Positions 15,409 through 22,552 of a DNA stretch of 64,000 nt are shown here, in pieces. The notes beneath the pieces were generated by a model. The model did not search any database. It was not told the origin of the DNA and was given only the letters and a program-made list of their open reading frames with translations. The position numbers and the translations under genes are program-made. The number at the start of each line of letters is the position of its first letter. The first letter of the stretch is position 1. The stretch comes from Modestobacter versicolor. Lineage in GTDB: Bacteria; Actinomycetota; Actinomycetes; Mycobacteriales; Geodermatophilaceae. Location of the stretch: contig NZ_JACIBU010000001.1 of assembly GCF_014195485.1 (NCBI RefSeq), forward strand, positions 3,534,001-3,598,000, written 5' to 3'.

Positions 15409-16172
15409 GCGACGAGCACCTCGATCCCCTGAGCTTCGAGTTCGGCGACGACGGCCGGGTCGGCCTCGTCGTCGGTCACCAGGACGTCGACGTCCTCGAC
15501 GGCCGCGAAGCGCACCAGGTGCTCGCGGCCGAGCTTGCTGCTGTCGCCGAGCACGACCACCCGCTGCCCGGCCCGGGCCATCGCCCGCTTCACCGCGGCC
15601 TCGGCCTCGTCGGGGGTGGAGAAGCCGTGCCCGGCGCTGATCCCGTTGGTGCCGAGGAAGACGACGTCGGCGCGCAGGTCGGTCAGCGCGGCCACCGTGG
15701 ACTCACCGACCGCGGACTGGGTGATCCCGCGGACCCGCCCGCCCAGCACGTGCAGGGTGATCCCGGAGGCGCCGGCCAGCCGGGCGGCGATCGGCACCGA
15801 GTTCGTCGCGGCGACCAGGGCCCGGTCGGCGGGGAGCAGCTCGGCCAGCGCGGCGGTGGTGCTGCCGCCGTCCAGGATCACCGAGCCGGAGCTGCCCGGG
15901 AGCAGCGCGAGGGCCGCGGCGGCGATCCGGCGCTTGGCGTCGGTGCGGGTGCCGCGCCGCTCCCCGAGGCCCGGCTCGACCACGGTCAGCGTGCCGGCCG
16001 GGACGGCGCCACCGTGCACCCGGCGCAGCATCCCGGCACGCTCCAGGACGGCGAGGTCGCGGCGCACGGTCTCGGTGGTCACCCCGAAGTGCTCGGCGAC
16101 GGCGGTGACGGCCACCCGGCCGCGCTGGGTGACCAGGCCGGCGATGGCCTGCTGGCGTTCTTCGGCGTACAC
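15405..16172 (-). CDS. fruR: DeoR/GlpR-family repressor of the fructose operon
   Basis: A 255-residue protein from GTG 16172 (VYAEERQQAI), chosen because a GGGAGG lies 5-6 bp upstream and family members begin at this point; an ATG 75 bp further upstream would add a non-conserved tail. The N-terminal DeoR HTH (RGRVAVTAVAEHFGVTTETVRRDLAVLERAGML) is followed by the sugar-phosphate sensor domain with ILDGGSTTAALAELL and VFLGTNGISAGHGFSTPD. It probably senses fructose 1-phosphate and represses its own operon and the divergent ptsI. It overlaps fruK by 4 bp. Confidence 0.93.
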   Translation of the reverse strand: MYAEERQQAIAGLVTQRGRVAVTAVAEHFGVTTETVRRDLAVLERAGMLRRVHGGAVPAGTLTVVEPGLGERRGTRTDAKRRIAAAALALLPGSSGSVILDGGSTTAALAELLPADRALVAATNSVPIAARLAGASGITLHVLGGRVRGITQSAVGESTVAALTDLRADVVFLGTNGISAGHGFSTPDEAEAAVKRAMARAGQRVVVLGDSSKLGREHLVRFAAVEDVDVLVTDDEADPAVVAELEAQGIEVLVA

Positions 16173-16257
16173 GGTCACCTCCCTGGGCGGCGCTGCTCCG
16201 GGTCCGTCGGCGGTGGGCCGATCGCTGCGTCTCTGCTCCACGGCCATGCCCGATCGT

Positions 16258-16311
16258 GTGGGATCCGGGCTGTGTTCATGTTGTTCTACGTGGGATCAGT
16301 TGACAAGTCAA
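16258..16311. promoter_or_regulatory. Candidate FruR operators in the fruR/ptsI divergent region
   Basis: GTGGGATC occurs twice in the same orientation at 16258-16265 and 16290-16297, exactly 32 bp apart (three helical turns). It is followed by the inverted repeat TTGAC-AA-GTCAA (16300-16311), whose left half also looks like a -35 TTGACA. The region lies midway between the two divergent starts. Assignment to FruR is inferred from position. Confidence 0.4.
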
Positions 16312-16463
16312 GGTGGAGTCGTGACTCTGGTCACCGGCACGCACCATCGTCGCTGCGCCGCTCCGCAGTCCGCACCACCAGCACGACCACCCAACGAGCC
16401 AGCCACGACGCCGCCCGTCCCCGGGCGGGCCCCGCCGGGTACGAGCAGACAGTGAGGCCACGC

Positions 16464-18179
16464 ATGTCCACCACCCCGACCGGTACCCGGCTCTCCTCGG
16501 AGGGCCTGGCCGGAGCCACCGTGCTGACCGGGACCCCCGTCGTCCCCGGGGTGGCACTGGGGCCCGTCGTGCGCCCCGTCGGGGCCGTCGAGCTGCCGGC
16601 GACCAAGGGCCCGTGGATCCCCGAGGAGCAGCGCGCCGCCGAGAAGGACCGGTTCACCGCAGCCGCCGACGCCGTCGCCGAGCGGCTCGCCGGCCGCGCC
16701 GCCGCGGCCACCGGGGTGAGCGCCGAGGTGCTCAACACGACCGCGCAGCTGGCCCGCGACCGAGGCCTGCTCTCCACCGTCGAGCAGCGCATCGGTGACG
16801 GCGCCTCGGCCGAGGTGGCCACCGTCGGGGCCGCCGAGCAGTTCGTCGAGCTGTTCACCAGCCTGGGCGGCGTGATGGCCGAGCGGGCCACCGACGTCCG
16901 CGACGTGCGCGACCGGATCGTCGCCGAGCTCACCGGCCAGGGCGAGCCCGGCGTGCCGATGCCGGAGACGCCGTCGGTGCTGCTCGCCGACGACCTGGCC
17001 CCGGCCGACACCGCGGGTCTCGACCCCACCCGGATCGTCGCGCTGGCCACCCGGCTGGGCGGCGCGACCAGCCACACCGCGATCATCGCCCGCCAGCTCG
17101 GCCTGCCCTGCGTGGTCGGCGTCGGCGGGCTGTCCGACGTCCCCGAGGGTGCGGTCGTGCTGGTCGACGGCGAGCGCGGCACCGTGACCGTCGACCCCGA
17201 CCGGGCCGAGGCCGAGTCCCGGGTGGCCACCTCCCGCGAGGCGGCTGCCTCGCTGGCCGGCTACCGCGGCCCGGGCGCCACCCGCGACGGCCACCCGGTG
17301 CAGGTGCTGGCCAACGTGCAGGACGGCGCCGGCGCGCAGGCGGCCGCGGCCGCGCACGCCGAGGGGGTCGGGCTGCTCCGCACCGAGCTGGCCTTCTTCG
17401 GCCGCACCGAGGAGCCCTCGGTGGAGGAGCAGGCGGGCATCTACGCCGGCGTCTTCGCCGCCTTCCCCGGCGGGAAGGTCGTGCTGCGCACCCTGGACGC
17501 CGGCTCGGACAAGCCGCTGCCCTTCGCCACCCCGCCGGACGAGGCCAACCCGGCGCTCGGCGTCCGCGGGCTGCGCACCGCCCGCCGCGACCCCGGCCTG
17601 CTCACCCACCAGCTCGACGCCGTGGCCCAGGCCGCCGAGGCCACCGGCGCGAAGCCGTGGGTGATGGCGCCGATGGTGGCCACCGTGGCCGAGGCCGCCG
17701 ACTTCGCCGCGCAGGTGCGCGAGCGCGGGATGGTGCCCGGCGTGATGGTCGAGGTGCCCTCGGTCGCGGTGCTCGCCGACCGGTTCCTCGAGCACCTGGA
17801 CTTCCTGTCGATCGGCACCAACGACCTGTCGCAGTACACGCTGGCCGCCGACCGGCTCTCCGCCGACCTGGCCGACCTCACCGACCCGTGGCAGCCGGCG
17901 CTGCTGGCGCTGGTGCAGGCCACCGCGGCGGCCGGGCAGCGAGCCGGGAAGCCGGTGGGCGTCTGCGGCGAGGCGGCGGCCGACCCGGTGCTGGCCTGCG
18001 TGCTGGTCGGGATGGGCATCTCCTCGCTGTCCTGCGCCGCCTCCTCGGTGGCCGGTGTCGGTGCCCGGCTGGCGACGGTGGACCTCGCGACCTGCCAGCG
18101 GGCCGCCGAGGTCGCGCTGGCCGCCGCCGACCCGGCATCGGCGCGCGCCGCCGTCCGCGAGGTGCTCGCCGGCGCCTGA
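16464..18179 (+). CDS. ptsI: Phosphoenolpyruvate-protein phosphotransferase (enzyme I)
   Basis: A 571-residue protein from ATG 16464, full length for EI. LGGATSHTAIIARQLGLPC holds the phospho-His (His204). The PEP-binding TIM barrel includes LLRTELAFFGR, VMVEVPSVAVLAD, SIGTNDLSQYTLAADR and GVCGEAAADP with the catalytic Cys. It starts the PTS cascade by taking phosphate from PEP and passing it to HPr. Placement divergent from fruR, with ptsH at the other end of the fru operon, shows that this locus supplies the general PTS proteins. It is followed by a strong terminator. Confidence 0.97.
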   Translation: MSTTPTGTRLSSEGLAGATVLTGTPVVPGVALGPVVRPVGAVELPATKGPWIPEEQRAAEKDRFTAAADAVAERLAGRAAAATGVSAEVLNTTAQLARDRGLLSTVEQRIGDGASAEVATVGAAEQFVELFTSLGGVMAERATDVRDVRDRIVAELTGQGEPGVPMPETPSVLLADDLAPADTAGLDPTRIVALATRLGGATSHTAIIARQLGLPCVVGVGGLSDVPEGAVVLVDGERGTVTVDPDRAEAESRVATSREAAASLAGYRGPGATRDGHPVQVLANVQDGAGAQAAAAAHAEGVGLLRTELAFFGRTEEPSVEEQAGIYAGVFAAFPGGKVVLRTLDAGSDKPLPFATPPDEANPALGVRGLRTARRDPGLLTHQLDAVAQAAEATGAKPWVMAPMVATVAEAADFAAQVRERGMVPGVMVEVPSVAVLADRFLEHLDFLSIGTNDLSQYTLAADRLSADLADLTDPWQPALLALVQATAAAGQRAGKPVGVCGEAAADPVLACVLVGMGISSLSCAASSVAGVGARLATVDLATCQRAAEVALAAADPASARAAVREVLAGA

Positions 18180-18190
18180 CCGCTCGAGCC

Positions 18191-18228
18191 CAGAGCCCCG
18201 CCGGTCGATGCTGACCGGCGGGGCTCTG
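18191..18228 (+). terminator. Perfect 16-bp stem-loop terminator of ptsI
   Basis: Arms 18191-18206 and 18213-18228 (CAGAGCCCCGCCGGTC and its exact complement) flank the 6-base loop GATGCT, 11 bp after the ptsI stop codon. Confidence 0.9.
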
Positions 18229-18251
18229 CCACGTCCGGGCTCCTCGGCCCC

Positions 18252-18305
18252 GAACATGGCCTTCTCCGGGGTCCTGCAGCGCCCGGACATGGCCATCTCC
18301 GGGGT
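18252..18305. repeat. Two-copy 33-bp-spaced palindromic repeat
   Basis: GAACATGGCCTTCTCCGGGGT (split as GAACATGGCC + TTCTCCGGGGT, 18252-18272) recurs as GGACATGGCC + ATCTCCGGGGT (18285-18305) with a 33-bp period. The second unit is nearly self-complementary, with CCGGA and ATGGCCAT and TCCGG arranged symmetrically (18284-18303). It lies in gene-free DNA after the ptsI terminator. Confidence 0.65.
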
Positions 18306-18354
18306 GAGGGAGCCGGGTGGTGAGGCGGGTCACTCCGGAGGTGGCCGTGAGGTG

Positions 18355-18501
18355 ACGGATCTATGGCGACTACCCCCTCCGAGTGATGAATCCATCGGTG
18401 GCTACAGCGACACGCCCTGCGATCCGATGGAATATCTGCCGTCCCGCCTGCTTTAATACAGGCGTAACAACCACTCAGGACCACCGGAAGAAGGCAGTGA
18501 C
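18355..18501 (+). promoter_or_regulatory. AT-richer leader of the 51-codon gene with short inverted repeat
   Basis: This stretch is visibly less GC-rich than any neighbouring DNA (GGAATATCT, CTTTAATACA). It contains GCCTG-N8-CAGGC (18446-18450/18459-18463), whose loop and edge include TAATAC (18454-18459), a possible -10 element. The following ACCGGAAGAAGG gives a Shine-Dalgarno 7-9 bp before ATG 18502. Composition suggests a regulated promoter or untranslated leader. The rest of 18306-18354 shows nothing recognisable. Confidence 0.4.
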
Positions 18502-18657
18502 ATGAGCAGCGTGACCTCCAGCTGGCGTCAGCGTCGGCAGGCGTCGCGTACGCGGCGGGCCCTCGCGGCCGCCGTCGCCCGCAGCAGCAGCCCCGCCATG
18601 CGCGACGACCTGCTGACCCTGGCCAACAGCAGCCAGTTCACCAACGTCATCCGCTGA
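18502..18657 (+). CDS. Conserved-looking small basic protein, 51 residues, unknown
   Basis: A frame too short for most gene callers: ATG 18502 preceded by AAGAAGG, stop TGA 18655. The product begins MSSVTSSWRQRRQASRTRRA, has an alanine helix (LAAAVARSSSP) and ends in LLTLANSSQFTNVIR. The N-terminal half is strongly basic (8 Arg in the first 19 residues) and the C-terminal half amphipathic. I recall similarly sized SSW-R-basic proteins in other high-GC Actinobacteria but cannot name a family. It may bind nucleic acid. It is flanked by an AT-richer leader and, 3 nt after the stop, a long stem-loop. Confidence 0.6.
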   Translation: MSSVTSSWRQRRQASRTRRALAAAVARSSSPAMRDDLLTLANSSQFTNVIR

Positions 18658-18660
18658 AGA

Positions 18661-18722
18661 AGGACCCCTTCGCCCCCCACCGCTCGCACGCTCGCGGCGG
18701 GCCCCTGCGAAGGGGCCGTTCC
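18661..18722 (+). other. Long structured element directly after the small gene
   Basis: CCCCTTCGC (18665-18673) pairs perfectly with GCGAAGGGG (18707-18715). A 33-nt inner region itself contains CCGCTCGCACGCTCGCGG, which can fold further. Outer bases AAGGA and GTTCC add partial pairing. The size and branched form differ from the simple terminators seen elsewhere in the window. It could be a terminator, a 3'-UTR element or a dispersed structured repeat. Confidence 0.5.
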
Positions 18723-18750
18723 AGGACGTGACCTGGGACCGCACCACGAC

Positions 18751-18779
18751 GACCCCGCCCTCCGCTCGGAGGCGGGGTC
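18751..18779. terminator. Bidirectional stem-loop between small gene and phosphatase gene
   Basis: GACCCCGCC-CTCC (18751-18763) pairs with GGAGGCGGGGTC (18768-18779) with one bulged base. It lies 20 bp beyond the stop of the leftward phosphatase gene, so it can serve both converging transcripts. Confidence 0.7.
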
Positions 18780-18798
18780 GAGTCGTCCCCGGGGTGGG

Positions 18799-19638
18799 TC
18801 AGCCGCGGAGGCGGGTGCGGAGCGCGGCCTGCTCGTCGGCGCCGAAGCCGTGCGCCTCGAGCCAACCGATCGGCCCGCCCCAGCGCTCGTCGAGCAGGTC
18901 CAGCACCCGGCGCATCGTCTCGGCGCGCGGGGTGTGCACCGCGATCTCCCGGCCGGTCATGTCCTCGGCGTAGGTGGGGCTGGCCGCCAGCTTCGCGACG
19001 AGCGCCTCGATCACCTCGGCGGTCTGGGCGTAGTCGGCGATGATCGCCGCGGGCTCGACCCCGGCGACGGACAGCGCGAGCGCGCAGACGACGCCGGTGC
19101 GGTCCTTGCCCGCCGCGCAGTGCACGACCGCCGCGCCCGGCCCTCCGGAGGCCAGCGAGCGCAGCGCGGCCAGCACGTTCTCCGTGCCGTCGGTGAGGTA
19201 GCCCAGGTAGGAGCGGACCGCCGGCGGCTCGCCCTCGTCGCCCGCGGCCACCTGCCGCGGCAGGATCGACTCCGCCCAGTCGGCGGGCAGCTGCGCGCGG
19301 ACCTCCTCGTCGGACTCCTCGGCGGCGAAGACGTCGGTGCGCATCCCGCGCTCGGGCAGCAGGGTGAAGTGCCGGTGGGTGACCCCGTCGACGTCGCGCA
19401 GCGGGCTGCGGCCCTCCATCAGGATCTCCGCGGTGGTGCGCAGGTCGACCACCTCGGTCAGCCCGACCTCCTCCACCAGCGTGCGCACGTCGGCCTCGCT
19501 GAGCGTCTGCAGGTTGTCGCTGCGCAGGACCCGGCCGAACTGCGTCTCACCGCCGTCGACGGTGGGCAGCCCGCCCAGGTCGCGGGTGTTCGTCGTCCCG
19601 TCCAGGTGCAGCCAGCGGTCGGTGCGGGTGGAGGTCAC
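18799..19638 (-). CDS. Tyrosine/dual-specificity protein phosphatase (bacterial PTP, Y_phosphatase3 type)
   Basis: A 279-residue protein from GTG 19638 (VTSTRTDRWLHLDGTTNTRDLGG), chosen because GGGAGG immediately precedes it; the longer frame is shadow. The N-terminal TTNTRDLGGLPT and the P-loop VVHCAAGKDRTGVVCAL (CX5R: Cys and Arg near residue 173) are the marks of the MptpB-like/Y_phosphatase3 family. The acid may be Asp in VVDLRTTAE. It removes phosphate from tyrosine/serine residues or phosphoinositides; the target is unknown. It follows the next gene by 17 bp on the same strand. Confidence 0.88.
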   Translation of the reverse strand: MTSTRTDRWLHLDGTTNTRDLGGLPTVDGGETQFGRVLRSDNLQTLSEADVRTLVEEVGLTEVVDLRTTAEILMEGRSPLRDVDGVTHRHFTLLPERGMRTDVFAAEESDEEVRAQLPADWAESILPRQVAAGDEGEPPAVRSYLGYLTDGTENVLAALRSLASGGPGAAVVHCAAGKDRTGVVCALALSVAGVEPAAIIADYAQTAEVIEALVAKLAASPTYAEDMTGREIAVHTPRAETMRRVLDLLDERWGGPIGWLEAHGFGADEQAALRTRLRG

Positions 19639-19655
19639 CTCCCGACCGTACGACG

Positions 19656-20549
19656 TCAGCCCTCGCCGAGCAGCTCCCGGCACACGTCGAGCAGCCGGAC
19701 GCGGAGGGCCGCGCCGCGGGCGGCGAAACCGCGCTGCGCGGCCACGTACTCGGCCTTGCCCTCGGGGGTCTCGATGGCGACCGGCGTCCAGCCCAGCGCA
19801 GCCAGGTCGTACGGCGAGGCCCGCATGTCCAGCTCGCGGACGTCGGCGGCCAGGGCGAAGCAGTCGGCCAGCAGCTCGCCGGGCACCGCCGGGCTCAGCT
19901 TGTAGGCCCACTTGTAGAGGTCCATCGTGGCGTGCAGGCAGCCCGGCTGCTCCAGCTGCGCCTGGGTGTCCCGGGTCGGCGTCAGCGTGTTGCGCGGCGC
20001 GCCGGCGCGGGTGAAGAACCGGTACGCATCGACGTGGCTGCACTGCACCTTGTGCTGCTCGACGACCGCGTCGGTGCCGGCCTGGCCCAGCCGCAGCGGC
20101 AGCTGCTCGTGCCGCACCTCGCCCTCGCCGGGGCGGTAGAGCATCGCCCACTCGTGCAGCCCGAAGCAGCCGAACTGCGCCGTCCGGCCGGCCGTCGCCG
20201 ACAGCAGGCCGTGCACCCAGCCGATGGCGACGCGGCGCCTGGCCAGGAACGCCTCGACGTCGACGGCGACCCCGCCGGGCACCTCCGCGTAGAACGGCCA
20301 GGCCAGCCGGGCGCGGGCGGCGTCACCGGTGAGCACCGTGCCCACGCCGGGGTGCCAGCGGCGCAGCCGCCCGGGCGGCTCGGAGTAGTAGGTGAAGAGG
20401 AAGTCCCAGACCGGGTGGGCGACGCCGTCCCGGCGGCGCTGCTGGTGCGGCACCACCCAGGCGTCGACCCGTGCCTGGTGGGCGGCCTCCCGCGCCGTCC
20501 ACTCCGCCGGGGCCAGCACTGCGGGCGCGGGGGAGAGGACGGACGGCAC
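19656..20549 (-). CDS. Actinobacterial conserved protein labelled 3-methyladenine DNA glycosylase
   Basis: A 297-residue protein from GTG 20549 (VPSVLSPAPAVLAPAEWTAR). Highly patterned segments include HPVWDFLFTYYSEPPGRLRR, FGCFGLHEWAMLYR, CSHVDAYRFFT, QPGCLHATMDLYKWAYKL and LDMRASPYDL. As I recall it, homologues with this exact pattern across Actinobacteria carry the name 3-methyladenine DNA glycosylase, but no HhH-GPD or AlkA motif is seen here. I would treat the function as unverified. The many invariant Cys/His/Asp residues suggest an enzyme or metal site. It appears operonic with the phosphatase. Confidence 0.75.
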   Translation of the reverse strand: MPSVLSPAPAVLAPAEWTAREAAHQARVDAWVVPHQQRRRDGVAHPVWDFLFTYYSEPPGRLRRWHPGVGTVLTGDAARARLAWPFYAEVPGGVAVDVEAFLARRRVAIGWVHGLLSATAGRTAQFGCFGLHEWAMLYRPGEGEVRHEQLPLRLGQAGTDAVVEQHKVQCSHVDAYRFFTRAGAPRNTLTPTRDTQAQLEQPGCLHATMDLYKWAYKLSPAVPGELLADCFALAADVRELDMRASPYDLAALGWTPVAIETPEGKAEYVAAQRGFAARGAALRVRLLDVCRELLGEG

Positions 20550-20735
20550 CGGACCAGCGTAGGCGGGGCCCGTCGGCACCTCGGGGCCATGACACGTGTC
20601 ATCGCCGACCCGTGCGGGCGGGCGGGGAAGAGGTGCGGCTGGACACCTGTGCCGGGGCCGCGGCGGCGGCACCGTGGGGAGTGCGTCCGGACGACCGGCC
20701 CACCCCGGGTCGGCGGCGCACCGAGGAGGCCGACC

Positions 20736-21686
20736 GTGCACCCCACCGCCCCGCCCGTCACCCGGGCGACCGAGACCGCGCCCGCCGTCGAGGTGCGCGA
20801 CCTGCGCCGCAGCTACGGCGACTTCGAGGCGGTCCGCGGGATCTCCTTCGAGGTTCAGCCCGGCGAGGTGTTCGCCCTGCTGGGCGTCAACGGCGCCGGC
20901 AAGACCTCCGCCCTGGAGGTGCTGGAGGGCCTGGCGCCGGCCGGCGGCGGCAGCGTGCGGGTGCTCGGCGCCGACCCGGTGCGCGAGCGGGCCCGGGTGC
21001 GCCGGCACCTGGGCGTGCTGCTGCAGTCCAGCGGGCTGCCCGGCGACCTGACCGTGGCCGAGACGCTGCAGACCTGGGCGGGCACCCTGACCGCGCCGCG
21101 GCCGGTGGCGGAGGCGCTGGCCCAGGTGCAGCTCGCCGACCGGGCCGACCGCCGGGTGCGCAGCCTCTCCGGCGGTGAGCGACGCCGGCTGGACCTCGCC
21201 CTGGCGCTGCTCGGCCGGCCGCGGGTGGTCGTGCTCGACGAGCCGACGACCGGTCTGGACCCGGAGAGCCGGCGCCAGGTGTGGCGGCTGGTGCGCGAGC
21301 TGGTCGCCGACGGGGCGGCCGTCGTCCTCACCACCCACCACCTCGAGGAGGCCGAGGAGCTGGCCGACCGCGTCGCGGTGCTCCGCGCCGGGCAGATCGT
21401 GCTCGCCGGCACGCAGGCCGAGATCGCCGAGACCCAGCCGGCCACCATCCGCTTCACCCTGGACGACGACGCGCCGCAGCCGCCCCGGCCGGCCGCCGCC
21501 CAGGTCGTCACCGAGGGGCGGCGGATCGAGTGGCACACCCGCGCGCTGCAGCCGGTGCTGGCCGAGCTGCTGGCCTGGGCCGCCGAGCACGGGGTCGTGC
21601 TGCGCGCGCTGGAGGCGCGGGCCGCCTCCCTCGAGCAGGCCTTCCTCGCCGTGGCCGCCGGCACCGAGACCACCCCGTCCGCCTGA
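20736..21686 (+). CDS. ABC-2 type exporter, ATP-binding protein
   Basis: A 316-residue protein. GTG 20736 is chosen because GAGGAG lies 7 bp upstream; the long frame before it is antisense to the preceding gene. Walker A is LGVNGAGKTS, the signature is SLSGGERRRLDLAL, Walker B is VVVLDEPTTGLDPE and the H-loop is VVLTTHHLEEAEEL. The C-terminal 80 residues (AQVVTEGRRIEWHT..) form the DUF4162-like tail of drug/lipid exporters such as DrrA. With the next gene it forms a DrrAB/YhfO-like exporter. The two-component system downstream probably controls it. Confidence 0.92.
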   Translation: MHPTAPPVTRATETAPAVEVRDLRRSYGDFEAVRGISFEVQPGEVFALLGVNGAGKTSALEVLEGLAPAGGGSVRVLGADPVRERARVRRHLGVLLQSSGLPGDLTVAETLQTWAGTLTAPRPVAEALAQVQLADRADRRVRSLSGGERRRLDLALALLGRPRVVVLDEPTTGLDPESRRQVWRLVRELVADGAAVVLTTHHLEEAEELADRVAVLRAGQIVLAGTQAEIAETQPATIRFTLDDDAPQPPRPAAAQVVTEGRRIEWHTRALQPVLAELLAWAAEHGVVLRALEARAASLEQAFLAVAAGTETTPSA

Positions 21687-21713
21687 CCCCGCTCTCCCGA
21701 GAGGACCACCCCC

Positions 21714-22523
21714 GTGACCACCACCCTCACCACCCCGACCACCACCGGCCCGAGCCGCGCCCGCCGCGTCGCCGCGCTGGCCCGCGGGGAGACCCGGCTC
21801 CTCCTGCGGAACCGGACCGCCGTCGTCAACTCGGTGCTGCTCCCGCTCCTGCTGGTGGCCGCCGTCCCGGCGATGGACCTCGGCGGCGACGTGCCGCTGG
21901 GCCCGCAGCTGCTGTCGACCGCGGTCGGAGTGACCCTGGTCTTCCTGACCTACTACAACCTCGTGTCGACCTACGTCGCCCGGCGCGAGGACCTGGTGCT
22001 GCAGCGGATGCGCACCGGGGAGCTGACCGCTCCCGAGGTGCTGCTGGGCACCGCCGTCCCCAGCCTGCTGATCTCGCTGGGCCAGGTCGTCGTCGTGGCG
22101 GTGGGTGTCGCCGTCCTCGGCGAGTGGAGCGCACCGGTGGAGTACCTGCTGCCGCTGGTCGCCGTCCTGCTGGGCACGGCCGTGATGACCGTGCTCGCCG
22201 CCGCCAGTACCCTGTTCACCCGGACGCCGGAGAGCGCGCAGATCACCACGCTGCCGCTGATGGTCGCGACCACCTCGCTGTCCGGCCTGCTGTACCCGAT
22301 CAGCTCCTTCCCCGACTGGCTGTCCACCGTCGCCCGGCTGCTGCCGGTGACCCCGGTCATCGAGCTGCTGCAGCTCGGCCTGGCCGGCCGCACCTGGGAC
22401 GGCGAGGTCGTGGACGCCGGCGGGGCCTGGGCCGCCGCGCCGCTGCCGCTGGCCGTGCTGGCCGGCTGGCTGGTGATCGGCGGGGTCGCCGCCCGGGGTT
22501 TCCGGTGGGCGCCCCGGCGGTGA
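21714..22523 (+). CDS. ABC-2 type exporter, permease
   Basis: A 269-residue protein from GTG 21714, 27 bp after the ATPase. Six hydrophobic segments fit the ABC-2 membrane family: VVNSVLLPLLLVAAVPA, TAVGVTLVFLTYYNLVSTYV, LISLGQVVVVAVGVAVLG, LLPLVAVLLGTAVMTVLAA, LMVATTSLSGLLYPISSFP and LPLAVLAGWLVIGGVA. The RRE-LVLQRMRTGE loop between helices 2 and 3 is the typical coupling region (EAA-like). The substrate is unknown; neighbours of this layout export antibiotics or lipids. Confidence 0.9.
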   Translation: MTTTLTTPTTTGPSRARRVAALARGETRLLLRNRTAVVNSVLLPLLLVAAVPAMDLGGDVPLGPQLLSTAVGVTLVFLTYYNLVSTYVARREDLVLQRMRTGELTAPEVLLGTAVPSLLISLGQVVVVAVGVAVLGEWSAPVEYLLPLVAVLLGTAVMTVLAAASTLFTRTPESAQITTLPLMVATTSLSGLLYPISSFPDWLSTVARLLPVTPVIELLQLGLAGRTWDGEVVDAGGAWAAAPLPLAVLAGWLVIGGVAARGFRWAPRR

Positions 22524-22552
22524 GCCCGGCGCGGGTGGGTCGGTACGGCAGC

